Assembly (NCBI GenBank): GCA_964651045.1
Contig: CAZYVD010000002.1
Location: 62,001-126,000, forward strand
DNA length: 64,000 nucleotides
DNA from: CAZYVD01 sp964651045
Lineage (GTDB): Bacteria; Zhuqueibacterota; QNDG01; DSAB01
Direction of reading: 5' to 3'
Made by a program: the position numbers and the translations under genes. This document shows positions 25,537 through 34,521 of the stretch, piece after piece; the first letter of the stretch is position 1, and each line of letters starts with the position of its first letter. A model generated the notes under the pieces. It saw nothing but the letters and a program-made list of their open reading frames with translations, did no database searches and was not told where the DNA came from.

Positions 25537-28397
25537 TTCTTTTTTTGTTCTTCTTTATCGTTTCCTTCTATCTTTTTAACCATCTCTTTCAGATGGTCTT
25601 TTAGCTTCAAAAATGGAACGCCATCCGTTAGCCATTCTGGAGCCGGCTTTCCCAATAGATAGTGGTCAAAGAACTCTTTCATTCTGAGCGTGTAATCTTT
25701 TTGGTTTTCTGGTCTGCGGAGACTGTGATTTTCTCCCTTATACTGAAGCATAACAACCGGTTTCTTGAGTCGTCTGAGAGTGTTAAAATATTCGATTCCC
25801 TGATTCCAGTCTACTGCTCCATCTTTATCATTATGAAGAATTATAAGTGGAGTTTTAACCTCTTTTGCATAATATACGGGTGAATTTCTTGTATATGCTT
25901 CGAGATTATCCCAGTACCCCCCATAGAACCGTCCCTGGCTTGTTTCAAAGATTGGCTGATTTGCAGATCCGGTGTTCCAGTAGACCGAATTGTACATACT
26001 GATCATGTTTGTTAGTGGGGCGCCGGCAACCGCTGCCTTAAATATGTCTGTCTGAGTGATAATAAATGCAGTCTGGTATCCTCCCCAAGAGTGGCCGTGG
26101 ATGCCAATCCTCTCCTTATCGACGATTCCTGTTTTAACGGCAGCTTCGATTGCAGGAAGAACGCACCACACAGCAGACATTCCAGGATCGTTTATCTTGT
26201 AGGTTATGTCTGGCATCAGTACTGCATAACCGTTGCTGTTGTAGATAGATTTGTTAAATCCGCGCACGCTTGGTGTAAAGTAATAATTCAATCTCTGAGA
26301 TAGTTTTTCATATATATAAACAATGGTAGGATAGCTCTTACCCTCCTGATAATTAGCAGGAAGGAAGAGGGCTGCCTGAAGTTTTTTACCTGTTTTACTT
26401 TTGTAGTCTATGAGCCTTACTCCAGAAGACCAGAGGAACTGTTTTTGCTGAGGGTTGGCATCTGTTATTTTTTTACCATTTTTAAGTGAGGAGTGAGCAA
26501 AATAGTAGTCTGGATACTCTTTATATGTTTCACGGGTGTAGAGATAGATATCTCCCTCTTTGGCCTTCATTAGGCGTTTGAATGTTGCGTTTTCCCACAG
26601 CAGGACTCTTGGCCCGGGTTTGCCCTTATCGATTCGGGCCACACCTCCCTTTTTATTCCATTCTCCATACATAGAAAAATAGAGCGGCCTTGAAAGATCT
26701 ATTCCCTTTTCATCAGGATCAAGAATAAAACGTCTTCTGTATCTGATACCATCTTTCTTTCCATTTATGGTAAGATTTACTCCCTTTCCACCATGAACAG
26801 GTACGAGCCATGAATCCCAATTGTCATAAAGAAGGACAAACTTTCCATCCTTTGTCCATCCAAAGGGCCTTATAGGTGGGTTCTTAACATTGTGATCGTC
26901 TTCTGTATTGATAAAAGAGGTAGGAACCTTTTCAGTGATGTTGTACGACTCTCCTGTAGAGAGGCGATATGTATAAAAATTGCCGTCTTTGTAGTAGAGA
27001 AGATGAGTACCATCTGGAGACACATTAAATGACCACCTCTGTTTTTTCAGCGCAACTCTTCTCTTACCACTCTTCATGTCTATTATGTATATGTCCTGAT
27101 ATCTGCGGCCATCGAGACTTGCAGATAGTTGATATTTCTGATCATCGTATCCTATTGCCCATCTGTCCTTGGGAGCAATCGTTACTTCTCGAATAGTATC
27201 ATTTGCAAGTCTTACAAATTTGTTTTCTTTGATTCGATAGAGAGATAAGTAACTGAAATTCTTGTCTCTGCCTTGCTGTACCTCCTGCATGGGCTGAAGC
27301 CTCTTATCCTTCCAGTGCCATATTACCATGTCGGGGATATCTTCATCTGACACCTTGTCCATTTTTTTCTTTTCACTCTTTTTACCATCATTTTGATCAT
27401 TTTTCTTTTTATCTTTTTTAACATCTTCTTTTGGTTTTATCTTGTGGATTCCAAATATTATTGCAGATAGATCCTCAGTAAATCTTGGTCGCTGATTTGG
27501 ACTAATTGTCATTTTTTCGGGGAATGATTCATTTTTATGTGGATCGTATATTATCTTTTTTGGTGAACGCGATTTGAAATTTGTAATACCAACCACACTA
27601 TAGAGTTTTTCTTCATAATCTTTGCTCTCCTTTCCCTTGAGGAGTGCAAGACCGTCTCCCTTCTCGGTCCAGTTCAGACTCTTGTATATTGCACTATCGC
27701 TGTCCATTGAGTAGATTACACCAGTGTCCATGTTTCTAAGATAGACTCCATTTCCCCCCTTGTCTTCAACATTGACTGTCCAGGCAAGCCACCTGCCCTT
27801 TTTATCAAAGGAATACTCCGACACATTACCAATGTTGAATGTTTCTCCTGTCGCAAGGTCGCGAAGTATTAGATCTGAGCTGGCGGGAGAGTCACTTTTA
27901 CCTCTCTTTTGATCTTTGGGATATTTGTGGAATGCTATCCATCTTGGATTTTCATTGGAAAATGAGAATGATCGCACCTTTTCAAATTCAACCTTTTTGC
28001 CAGAAGGAAGTTCTACAAGAGCAAATTTGTCGTATGTTTTTTTATTCTTTGATTTTTTCTTCTTCTTTCTGTCAGGATGAATCATAAAGCCAAACCATTT
28101 AGAATCGTGGGAGAATGAAATTTTACCATAGGATCCTTCACCCGCAGGGAATCTGTATTCAGCATCTCCCATTGTCTCTCTCACAACGATTTCGCTGTTG
28201 CCTTCGTTGGGTGAGAGGCGGTATGCAAACCAATTTCCCTCATTCGATACCAGAGGATTTCTTATTGTCTTCCACCCAAGGGCATCCTTGATTGTTATTG
28301 GTCTTGGCTGTTTTTTTTGTGATTCTTCAGCATATGCAGAGAATAGTACAGTAAGAAAAATCACTGCCAAGAGAGAGCGAAAATATTTTCTCTTCAT
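25533..28397 (-). CDS. Exported S9-family (prolyl-oligopeptidase-like) serine peptidase
   Basis: 954 residues from ATG 28397, chosen because GGAGG stands 10 bases upstream; the longer open frame begins at a TTG inside that ribosome site. Signal peptide (about 1-22, cut after SAYA), a seven/eight-bladed propeller built from repeated 'x-SPDG/DGRRY' strands, then an alpha/beta-hydrolase domain: IGIHGHSWGGYQTAF (nucleophile Ser), LHNDKDGAVDW (Asp) and GENHSL (His). Cuts peptides, probably oligopeptides, in the periplasm or outside. Odd: a Lys/Asp-rich insert (KEDVKKDKKKNDQ..., coding around 27,350-27,430) interrupts the propeller. Confidence 0.85.
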   Translation of the reverse strand: MKRKYFRSLLAVIFLTVLFSAYAEESQKKQPRPITIKDALGWKTIRNPLVSNEGNWFAYRLSPNEGNSEIVVRETMGDAEYRFPAGEGSYGKISFSHDSKWFGFMIHPDRKKKKKSKNKKTYDKFALVELPSGKKVEFEKVRSFSFSNENPRWIAFHKYPKDQKRGKSDSPASSDLILRDLATGETFNIGNVSEYSFDKKGRWLAWTVNVEDKGGNGVYLRNMDTGVIYSMDSDSAIYKSLNWTEKGDGLALLKGKESKDYEEKLYSVVGITNFKSRSPKKIIYDPHKNESFPEKMTISPNQRPRFTEDLSAIIFGIHKIKPKEDVKKDKKKNDQNDGKKSEKKKMDKVSDEDIPDMVIWHWKDKRLQPMQEVQQGRDKNFSYLSLYRIKENKFVRLANDTIREVTIAPKDRWAIGYDDQKYQLSASLDGRRYQDIYIIDMKSGKRRVALKKQRWSFNVSPDGTHLLYYKDGNFYTYRLSTGESYNITEKVPTSFINTEDDHNVKNPPIRPFGWTKDGKFVLLYDNWDSWLVPVHGGKGVNLTINGKKDGIRYRRRFILDPDEKGIDLSRPLYFSMYGEWNKKGGVARIDKGKPGPRVLLWENATFKRLMKAKEGDIYLYTRETYKEYPDYYFAHSSLKNGKKITDANPQQKQFLWSSGVRLIDYKSKTGKKLQAALFLPANYQEGKSYPTIVYIYEKLSQRLNYYFTPSVRGFNKSIYNSNGYAVLMPDITYKINDPGMSAVWCVLPAIEAAVKTGIVDKERIGIHGHSWGGYQTAFIITQTDIFKAAVAGAPLTNMISMYNSVYWNTGSANQPIFETSQGRFYGGYWDNLEAYTRNSPVYYAKEVKTPLIILHNDKDGAVDWNQGIEYFNTLRRLKKPVVMLQYKGENHSLRRPENQKDYTLRMKEFFDHYLLGKPAPEWLTDGVPFLKLKDHLKEMVKKIEGNDKEEQKKK

Positions 28398-28413
28398 GAT
28401 GATTTCCTCCAAT

Positions 28414-29244
28414 TTATTGTTTCCATTTATGGTAGATTTCAGGCCTTCGATCGATCAGGAAATGAGATCGGGCATGACTATTTTTTACCTCATCCAGATC
28501 TATTTCTGCATAGAGTATTGTATCTTCTAATTTAGGTGCCTGTGCAACAATACGGCCGTCTGGTGCTGTAACAAAAGATTTACCTTCAAATGTCAGATAT
28601 TTTTCCTTACCGACTCTGTTGCACAGAGCAGTAAAATATCCATTCTGGAATCCAGCAATCTGCATCTCTGCTTCAAATATGCCGGATGGCCATTCATCTA
28701 CACTACCTGCCTGGGGTATAACCACTAGTTCTGCTCCAAGAAGACCAAGCCTGCGCATGTATTCGGGGAAGTGTCTGTCATAACAGATTGCTATTCCTAT
28801 CTTGGCTCTTCCTGTATCATATACCAATGATTTGCCGTCACCAGGGCTATAGTAGTTTTTTTCATGAAAGTGTAGTGATTCTATGATATGGACCATTCTG
28901 GTGATCCCGAGTATCTTACCATTATCATCGATTAATGGGGAGGAGTCAAAGGTCTTGTCTTCTTTTTTTTCGAATAGATTTAATATGGTGATTACTCCAT
29001 GTTTTTTTGAAAGGGCAGAGAAAACCTCTGTAGTAGGACCGGGGATGGTTTCAGCAACAGATGAGACGTTTTGATCCGGAAGGGACTGGGGATAGAATGG
29101 TGTAAATGCCAGTTCTGCAAAGCAGATTATATCTGATCCCTTATCTGCTGCTATTTCAAATGATTCTACCCCTCTTGTAATATTTTCTTCAACATCTTCT
29201 GAAGCATGCTGCTGAATAAGAGCAATTTTTATGACTCTATTCAT
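28414..29244 (-). CDS. Carbon-nitrogen hydrolase (nitrilase superfamily), lysine replaced
   Basis: 276 residues. Catalytic Glu44 in CFAELAFTPFYPQ and nucleophile Cys154 in IGIAICYDRHFPEYMRRLG are present, as is the second Glu (Glu128 in HFHEKNYYSPG). The usual catalytic Lys of the 'YRKxH' segment is replaced: here the run is ITRMVHI with Met117. The sequence otherwise fits the amidase branch (N-carbamoylputrescine amidase / omega-amidase type). I recall similar 'TRMVHI' proteins in other bacteria, so a subfamily may have lost this Lys. GAGGAAAAG precedes ATG; overlaps the amidase gene by 8 bases. Confidence 0.8.
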   Translation of the reverse strand: MNRVIKIALIQQHASEDVEENITRGVESFEIAADKGSDIICFAELAFTPFYPQSLPDQNVSSVAETIPGPTTEVFSALSKKHGVITILNLFEKKEDKTFDSSPLIDDNGKILGITRMVHIIESLHFHEKNYYSPGDGKSLVYDTGRAKIGIAICYDRHFPEYMRRLGLLGAELVVIPQAGSVDEWPSGIFEAEMQIAGFQNGYFTALCNRVGKEKYLTFEGKSFVTAPDGRIVAQAPKLEDTILYAEIDLDEVKNSHARSHFLIDRRPEIYHKWKQ

Positions 29245-30973
29245 CTTTTCCTCTTTTTTCTTTAAAAAGAATTTTTAAATCGGGGTGTTTTAAATGAAAA
29301 TCGGTTGCATCCTGAAAAGCCTTGGCTATCAGGAGGATTTTCTCTTCTTCATATAGATTTCCTATAAATGTAATACTGGTCGAATTGCCATTTTTATCCA
29401 CACCGGTCGGAACCACGACTGCAGGATGACCCGTAAGATTGGTCAGAAGAAGCGTTCCACCTCTAAATGTGGGGCAGACAAATAGGTCAACGTCCCTCAT
29501 TTTTTCTGCCGTTGCCTGCATCAGTATTGCGCGGTGTCTATTGGCCTGGATATATTCTACTGCGGGTATGAATCTTGCCTGTCTGAATATATTGGGCCAG
29601 CTGCCTCTTTCCTGTCGAACGAGAAGGTCGTCGCGATTGCTTCTTGTTAATTGGTCAAATGCAGCCGCAGCCTCTGCATTGAGAATGAATGAGAGTGGGT
29701 ACACAGGATAGGATGGAAGCTGGACAGGAATAAGATCGATGCCAAGAGACTTTAAGGTGTTGAGTATAAAGTTGTTTTTATCCCTGTTTATGCTATCCCT
29801 TTTGAAAACCTCTTTTAGGTAACCAACCCGAAATTTTCTTATGTCTTCTTTTATATCCCAGTTGAAGGGAATATCGACAACTGTCAAGTCCTTACCATCG
29901 GGTCCATAGATTGCATTGAATACAATTGCACAGTCTTCGACTGTTCTGCAGATTGGCCCAATCTTATCCATGCTCCAGGAAAGAGCCATTGCACCGGAGC
30001 GGCTTACTCTGCCGAAGGTTGGTCTGAGGCCTGTAACACGACAGCGTGTAGAAGGAGATATTATAGAGCCCCATGTCTCGGTACCGATTGAAAAGCCCAC
30101 GAGTCCTGCGGCTGTTGCAGCGGCAGGACCGGCAGAGGAGCCGCTTGAGCCCTGTTCAGGATTCCATGGGTTCAGTGTTTTTCCTTCAAACCATACATCT
30201 CCCATTGCAAGAGCTCCCATGGAGAGCTTTGCCACAAGAACAGCACCAGCCTGCTCCAGACGTTTAATTACAGTAGCATCTTCGTCTATAATTTGATCCT
30301 TATATGGAGCTGCACCCCATGTTGTTTTGATTCCTCTGGTTGCAAAGAGGTCTTTGACTCCATATGGTATGCCGTGCAACAAACTGCGATATATTCCCTT
30401 TGAAATCTCATCGTCTGCCCTTTTTGCCTGTTTTAAGGCAAGTTCCTCGGTAATTGTCACAACACAATTCAATTCAGGACCGTATTTTTTCAGCCTTTCT
30501 AAATAGAGTTTTGTTAGCTGTGTTGATGTTATCTTTCTTGATTTTATTAGATAAGCAAGCTGTGTGATTGGAAGGAATGCGACATCCTCAAAATTTTTCG
30601 GAATATCTGCGCCGTCTATTTTTGATGGATTAAATTTTCTTTTCTTAAAAATCTTTTTTTCAAATCTGTTGCCCGGCAGAGCGGGATTGAAATAGAGGGC
30701 AGGCGCAGTTGCGTTTTCAAGTTTATATTTTCTTAGAGTCTCATAGGATCTGAGGTTTCTTCTGAGATTGGGAATCATCATTTTTTGTTCTTTGGCGGTC
30801 AGGTCTATTCCTATTAAATTTTTTGCAGCAGAGATCGATGTTGTAGAAATTTTATTGATCGAAACATAGAAGAAGATGTTTGCCACTGTGCTTAAGATCA
30901 ATAAAAGTATTAAGACAAAAAACAGGCCGATTAAGATTTTACGGCTCTTTAAAATGTCTTTAATAGATTTCAT
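29237..30973 (-). CDS. Membrane-anchored amidase-signature-family amidase
   Basis: 578 residues. N-terminal span (about 15-37, IGLFFVLILLLILSTVANIFF) then about 80 linker residues and the amidase signature core: Lys in GIPYGVKDLFATRGIKTTWG, cis-Ser and glycine run in EQGSSGSSAGPAAATAAGLV, nucleophile Ser in GTETWGSIISPSTRC, followed by TGLRPTFGRVSRSGAM. The Ser-cisSer-Lys triad is complete. It should hydrolyse an amide; the anchor places it at the periplasmic face. The resemblance to GatA is family-wide, and no gatB or gatC is near, so it is a stand-alone amidase. First gene of the minus-strand operon. Confidence 0.82.
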   Translation of the reverse strand: MKSIKDILKSRKILIGLFFVLILLLILSTVANIFFYVSINKISTTSISAAKNLIGIDLTAKEQKMMIPNLRRNLRSYETLRKYKLENATAPALYFNPALPGNRFEKKIFKKRKFNPSKIDGADIPKNFEDVAFLPITQLAYLIKSRKITSTQLTKLYLERLKKYGPELNCVVTITEELALKQAKRADDEISKGIYRSLLHGIPYGVKDLFATRGIKTTWGAAPYKDQIIDEDATVIKRLEQAGAVLVAKLSMGALAMGDVWFEGKTLNPWNPEQGSSGSSAGPAAATAAGLVGFSIGTETWGSIISPSTRCRVTGLRPTFGRVSRSGAMALSWSMDKIGPICRTVEDCAIVFNAIYGPDGKDLTVVDIPFNWDIKEDIRKFRVGYLKEVFKRDSINRDKNNFILNTLKSLGIDLIPVQLPSYPVYPLSFILNAEAAAAFDQLTRSNRDDLLVRQERGSWPNIFRQARFIPAVEYIQANRHRAILMQATAEKMRDVDLFVCPTFRGGTLLLTNLTGHPAVVVPTGVDKNGNSTSITFIGNLYEEEKILLIAKAFQDATDFHLKHPDLKILFKEKRGKDE

Positions 30974-30993
30974 TCTTCTATATCTCCATTTTT

Positions 30994-30999
30994 ATTATA
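30994..30999 (-). promoter_or_regulatory. Candidate -10 box of the nine-gene minus-strand operon
   Basis: A perfect TATAAT (minus strand) 21 bases ahead of the amidase ATG, which carries GGAGATATAGAAG between. No good -35 lies 16-18 bases upstream, so activator help or an extended -10 would be needed. The 158-base gap 30974-31131 contains nothing else I can name. Confidence 0.35.
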
Positions 31000-31131
31000 A
31001 GTATGCCATGATCTTATGGAGTGGCAATATGTTCAATTGATTTATACGAACAGTTTGATGTCATTTTTCAATCCAATTGATCTGCGATGATGTTTTGCTG
31101 GATCGCTTTCAATATTTATACACCATATTTT

Positions 31132-33654
31132 TCATTTAAGTATAATCAGTTTTCTTGATTTCTGAAATTTTCCTCCTGTAGAGAGTGCAGTGATTTGATA
31201 AAAATATACACCACTCGGTACATTGTTTCCATATTTATCATGCCCATACCAAGGTATATTATAATATCCAGCCTCTTGAGTCTTGTCTACAATTGTTAAG
31301 ACTTCTCTTCCAGTAATATCGAATATTTTAATAACAACCCTGCTCTCCTCAGGTATTCCATAAAAGATGTTTGTAACAGAGTTAAACGGATTTGGATAGT
31401 TCTGCATTAAGACATATTTTTCTGGTACAACGCCTTCGATTGTATATGGAGTCGACAGGTTTTCGATGATAATTGCTATCTGTTTTTCTGCAGTAAGTTC
31501 TCCATCTGAAACCTTAAGATTAATGCGCATTGTTATACTAAAATTGAACTCTACCCATAGAATAATCCTGCTGTTAACAGAATCAAGATCACAATGTATG
31601 AGTTTACTTGAAGGATGCACCGTGCAGTCCCATGTTAGAGATGCTAAGCTGTCATCTATATCGCTGACCAATTCATTTAGTAGAAGTGTATATCTTTCCC
31701 CTGGGTTTAATAGAATCGTATCTGGAACCTGATCTGTAAAACATGGAGAATCATTTACAGGATTTACCTTCAATATCCATAGAGTAGAATCGCTAAGTTG
31801 TCCATCGCTTACGATTACTGTTATTGTGTCGGTTCCAAACCAGTCTTTTTTTGGTGAGAAGATGCAGGCGTTGTTGTTAAGGAGTATGGATATTGAGTCA
31901 TTTTCTGAAAAGTAGAGCAGAAGCTGCTGGTCAAGGATGTTTGGATCGTCGATATATTGATAGAAATAGGATTTCGGGATAGTTAACTCTTCATCTTCAT
32001 TTAGTGTTGTGTCGGGTATCTGAGTTATGACAGGAGGAGCATTGTCTGGTTCAGGCATGACATCGATCCCGTCTGAGGGGGGGCTTTCTTTTCCTGTAGA
32101 ATCAACAGCAGAGATTGCGTAGTAATATGTCTGTCCATTTATAATGTTCATATCGATGTATGATGTGTCGTGAGATGTTGCAAGAACGCTGTCTATAAGA
32201 TTTAGAGATTCAGGAGACATTCCCCTGTAAATGTTATATTTATAGATATCGGGTTCTATGTTTGGACTCCAGTAGATTTTTACCTTCTTGCTTTCATATT
32301 TTACTATTATGTTATCTGGTGCGGACGGTGGAGGTGTATTTATACTCAGCGAACCATCTCCTATCAATACCATGCCGTACCACCACCTTGGAGCAATGGG
32401 TGAATATTGAACAGTATTGAACCAATCCTTAAAGGCGTCACCGAATGTGTTTCCATAAGAAAGAGAGGAATAAAAGTAGCGATCTGAAAGCATTCCACCG
32501 GTCTTTGTGCTGCCCCAGCTGAGTAGACCCAGGTCCTCTGGATTGAAGATTGCCAGACCAGCAAGGTAGTTATTATAAGTATAGTCTGAACCAGAGCATA
32601 CAAAAAAAGAATAGAAAAGCGCGGCAGGATCAAAATAGAGATAATCTGTATTATAGACAAATTCAAAGGTTTGTTTGTTGTTTCTGTAGAAACCGTGCCC
32701 TCCAGGGTATCCGTGGGATCGGATCAGCATGAGTTCATAGTCGGCAGTTAATCTGGCCTTTTTAAAATCTATTGCTGTTGTTCGTTCGGGATCTTTGACG
32801 GCTGTGATTTTAGATTTTTGAAATATTAGCGAAAGAGAGGCAGAATCCTCAGATGCGCCATATCTCCAGTCGTCGTCAACATAAACCAGTCCCTTGCCAG
32901 ATACTGTGAGTTCCCCTGTACGGAATTTGTGATTCTTGTTAAAGTATTTATTCAGGATATCTGCCTCGCTTCCAAGATCTGTTAAGTTGTCTGTTCTCAT
33001 CCTGCACATCCAGATCTCGAGGTCCATATTTCCACTTCTTCTATCATATTTGCCATTCCCGGACTCGACATCTACATTGTCAATAACATCTTCCCACTCT
33101 CCATCCAGATCCATGAAGAATAAGTCACACGGAAAGTCCTCGTATGAAGGAGGATCTCCACCACTGCCATCCCAGTCCTGCATCATTTCGTAGATGATAT
33201 AGGGAATATTGCCGATAAATATTGATCCTACAAGCGAGGCCGATTCCTGGTATAGATCTCTAAGAAAGCTTCTAAGATCTTCTGCGCTTCCTGTAATATA
33301 CTTATAGATGACTACCTGATATCCATCCTGTTCGATGTCAGAAGCATATTGATCGATTTTTGAACTAATTGCATTGTATAAATTGTTTTCAACAACAATA
33401 CAGATCCTTCCGATCGATTTAAGGCTCTGTTTTTTCTTTGTAAGATGCACCTTACTACATCTCTCCATAGATAATGGAGATTTTATAAGCAGCGGTTTGT
33501 GTTTTTGGGGACCTTGACCAAATGGATCTCTCCATCTTGTAACAACAAATCCCTGATCTTCTGAGTCGAAACCTCTCTTTTCAACAGAAAGCAGAGTTGA
33601 AGTCTGAATTAAGATGATTGCAGCGATAATATGTCTAATATGGAGCGATTTCAT
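31132..33654 (-). CDS. Secreted clan-CD (C25/caspase-like) protease with FnIII, Ig-like and sorting domains
   Basis: 840 residues with signal peptide (1-24). Residues about 80-440 look like a C25-type (gingipain-related) domain: GRICIVVENNLY start, MLIRSHGYPGG (His314) and FYSFFVCSGSDYT (Cys353) as catalytic dyad, then GWGSTKTGG-like closure and a terminal GDGSLSI. Next a fibronectin-III-like domain (about 443-530), two Ig/cadherin-like domains (about 538-735, with PPVITQIPDTTLNEDE and NPVNDSPCF), and a C-terminal sorting/FlgD-like domain (747-840, MQNYPNPFN). It is thus a modular secreted protease. The dyad is visible; activity is inferred. Confidence 0.78.
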   Translation of the reverse strand: MKSLHIRHIIAAIILIQTSTLLSVEKRGFDSEDQGFVVTRWRDPFGQGPQKHKPLLIKSPLSMERCSKVHLTKKKQSLKSIGRICIVVENNLYNAISSKIDQYASDIEQDGYQVVIYKYITGSAEDLRSFLRDLYQESASLVGSIFIGNIPYIIYEMMQDWDGSGGDPPSYEDFPCDLFFMDLDGEWEDVIDNVDVESGNGKYDRRSGNMDLEIWMCRMRTDNLTDLGSEADILNKYFNKNHKFRTGELTVSGKGLVYVDDDWRYGASEDSASLSLIFQKSKITAVKDPERTTAIDFKKARLTADYELMLIRSHGYPGGHGFYRNNKQTFEFVYNTDYLYFDPAALFYSFFVCSGSDYTYNNYLAGLAIFNPEDLGLLSWGSTKTGGMLSDRYFYSSLSYGNTFGDAFKDWFNTVQYSPIAPRWWYGMVLIGDGSLSINTPPPSAPDNIIVKYESKKVKIYWSPNIEPDIYKYNIYRGMSPESLNLIDSVLATSHDTSYIDMNIINGQTYYYAISAVDSTGKESPPSDGIDVMPEPDNAPPVITQIPDTTLNEDEELTIPKSYFYQYIDDPNILDQQLLLYFSENDSISILLNNNACIFSPKKDWFGTDTITVIVSDGQLSDSTLWILKVNPVNDSPCFTDQVPDTILLNPGERYTLLLNELVSDIDDSLASLTWDCTVHPSSKLIHCDLDSVNSRIILWVEFNFSITMRINLKVSDGELTAEKQIAIIIENLSTPYTIEGVVPEKYVLMQNYPNPFNSVTNIFYGIPEESRVVIKIFDITGREVLTIVDKTQEAGYYNIPWYGHDKYGNNVPSGVYFYQITALSTGGKFQKSRKLIILK

Positions 33655-33665
33655 TTTTCTTCCTT

Positions 33666-34406
33666 CTAAAATAGAGACTTTATTATTAATACGACTGATG
33701 ATACAAATGAGATTATCAGAATTGCAGGTTTTGTAAAACCGCGGTCAAAAAATTTTGCGGTCTTTATTGATATAGAAAGCCCGATGAGAACACCAGCAAT
33801 AAGAATTGGGGATATCATCAGCTCTCTTGTTCCAAATTTTCCTATTATTACGAGAGAGGCAATCGAAATTATTGTTCCAACAACAAATATGCCTGATAAA
33901 GTTCCTCTAATTCTTGGGCCTTCTTTATCGTGATAGATCAGAGCAAGAGGCGGGCCGCCTATGGAGGAGGTAGTACCCATGAATCCAGATAGGATCCCTG
34001 CTCCAAACAGATTGACGGGAGTCAATGACAGGCGGAAGGGGCCAGAGAGTAGAATAACGGCGATCAATACAATGATTCCAAAGAACAGAGTCAGCGAGTT
34101 GCGAGGGATCGAGGCTAAAAGAAGTGCTCCTAAGAAGGTTCCGGATATACGACCGCTGATTGCCCATTTTAATTCACCACTTTTTACAGCATGCTTTTCT
34201 CTAAAGTACATTATTGTTGTTAGAAATAGTGCAGAAACAAGAAGTGGACCAGGAACGAAGATTGGATTAATCATGACAAGAAGAGGTACAGAAAAAGGCC
34301 CTAGACCAAAACCAACAGATCCCTGAACAACACTGCCGATTATAACAATGATAAATGCAATTAATATTTCTGTCAGGCCAAGAGGAAAATCCACAATGCT
34401 ATCCAT
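33666..34406 (-). CDS. TauE/SafE-family membrane exporter
   Basis: 246 residues with about eight spans and the paired TauE/SafE motif: GSVVQGSVGFGLGPFSVPLL near the N-terminus and the repeat GAGILSGFMGTTSSIGGPPLAL near the middle. Such proteins move sulfite, sulfonates or other small anions out of or into cells. The repeat order and length (about 250) fit. No sulfur gene lies nearby to name a substrate. No SD is seen ahead of ATG 34406; a TTGATT/TAGATT pair with 17-base spacing (34433-34461, minus) is a possible promoter. Confidence 0.83.
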   Translation of the reverse strand: MDSIVDFPLGLTEILIAFIIVIIGSVVQGSVGFGLGPFSVPLLVMINPIFVPGPLLVSALFLTTIMYFREKHAVKSGELKWAISGRISGTFLGALLLASIPRNSLTLFFGIIVLIAVILLSGPFRLSLTPVNLFGAGILSGFMGTTSSIGGPPLALIYHDKEGPRIRGTLSGIFVVGTIISIASLVIIGKFGTRELMISPILIAGVLIGLSISIKTAKFFDRGFTKPAILIISFVSSVVLIIKSLF

Positions 34407-34485
34407 TGAATGATTTGTAATATTAAATACTTAATCTATTTAAAAATATTTTTTAAATCAAGGATTAAAATTGGAATTAAAATTC

Positions 34486-34514
34486 TTGACTTAATGAGAG
34501 TTAAAATGTAATTT
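34486..34514 (+). promoter_or_regulatory. Promoter of yigZ, likely leaderless
   Basis: TTGACT (34486-34491), 17-base spacer, TAATTT (34509-34514). The +1 position would fall at about 34521, right at the ATG (34522) of the YigZ-like gene, and no ribosome site lies between, so a leaderless transcript is suggested. The 115-base divergent gap also serves the TauE gene. Confidence 0.45.
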
Positions 34515-34521
34515 TATTTTA

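Noticed and set aside
29439..30296. Plus-strand frames of 90-126 codons opposite the amidase
   Set aside because: They mirror the glycine/serine-rich amidase core; the amidase triad is complete on the minus strand.
29237..30973. GatA subunit of the Glu-tRNA amidotransferase
   Set aside because: No gatB/gatC nearby and an N-terminal membrane anchor; best read as a stand-alone amidase.
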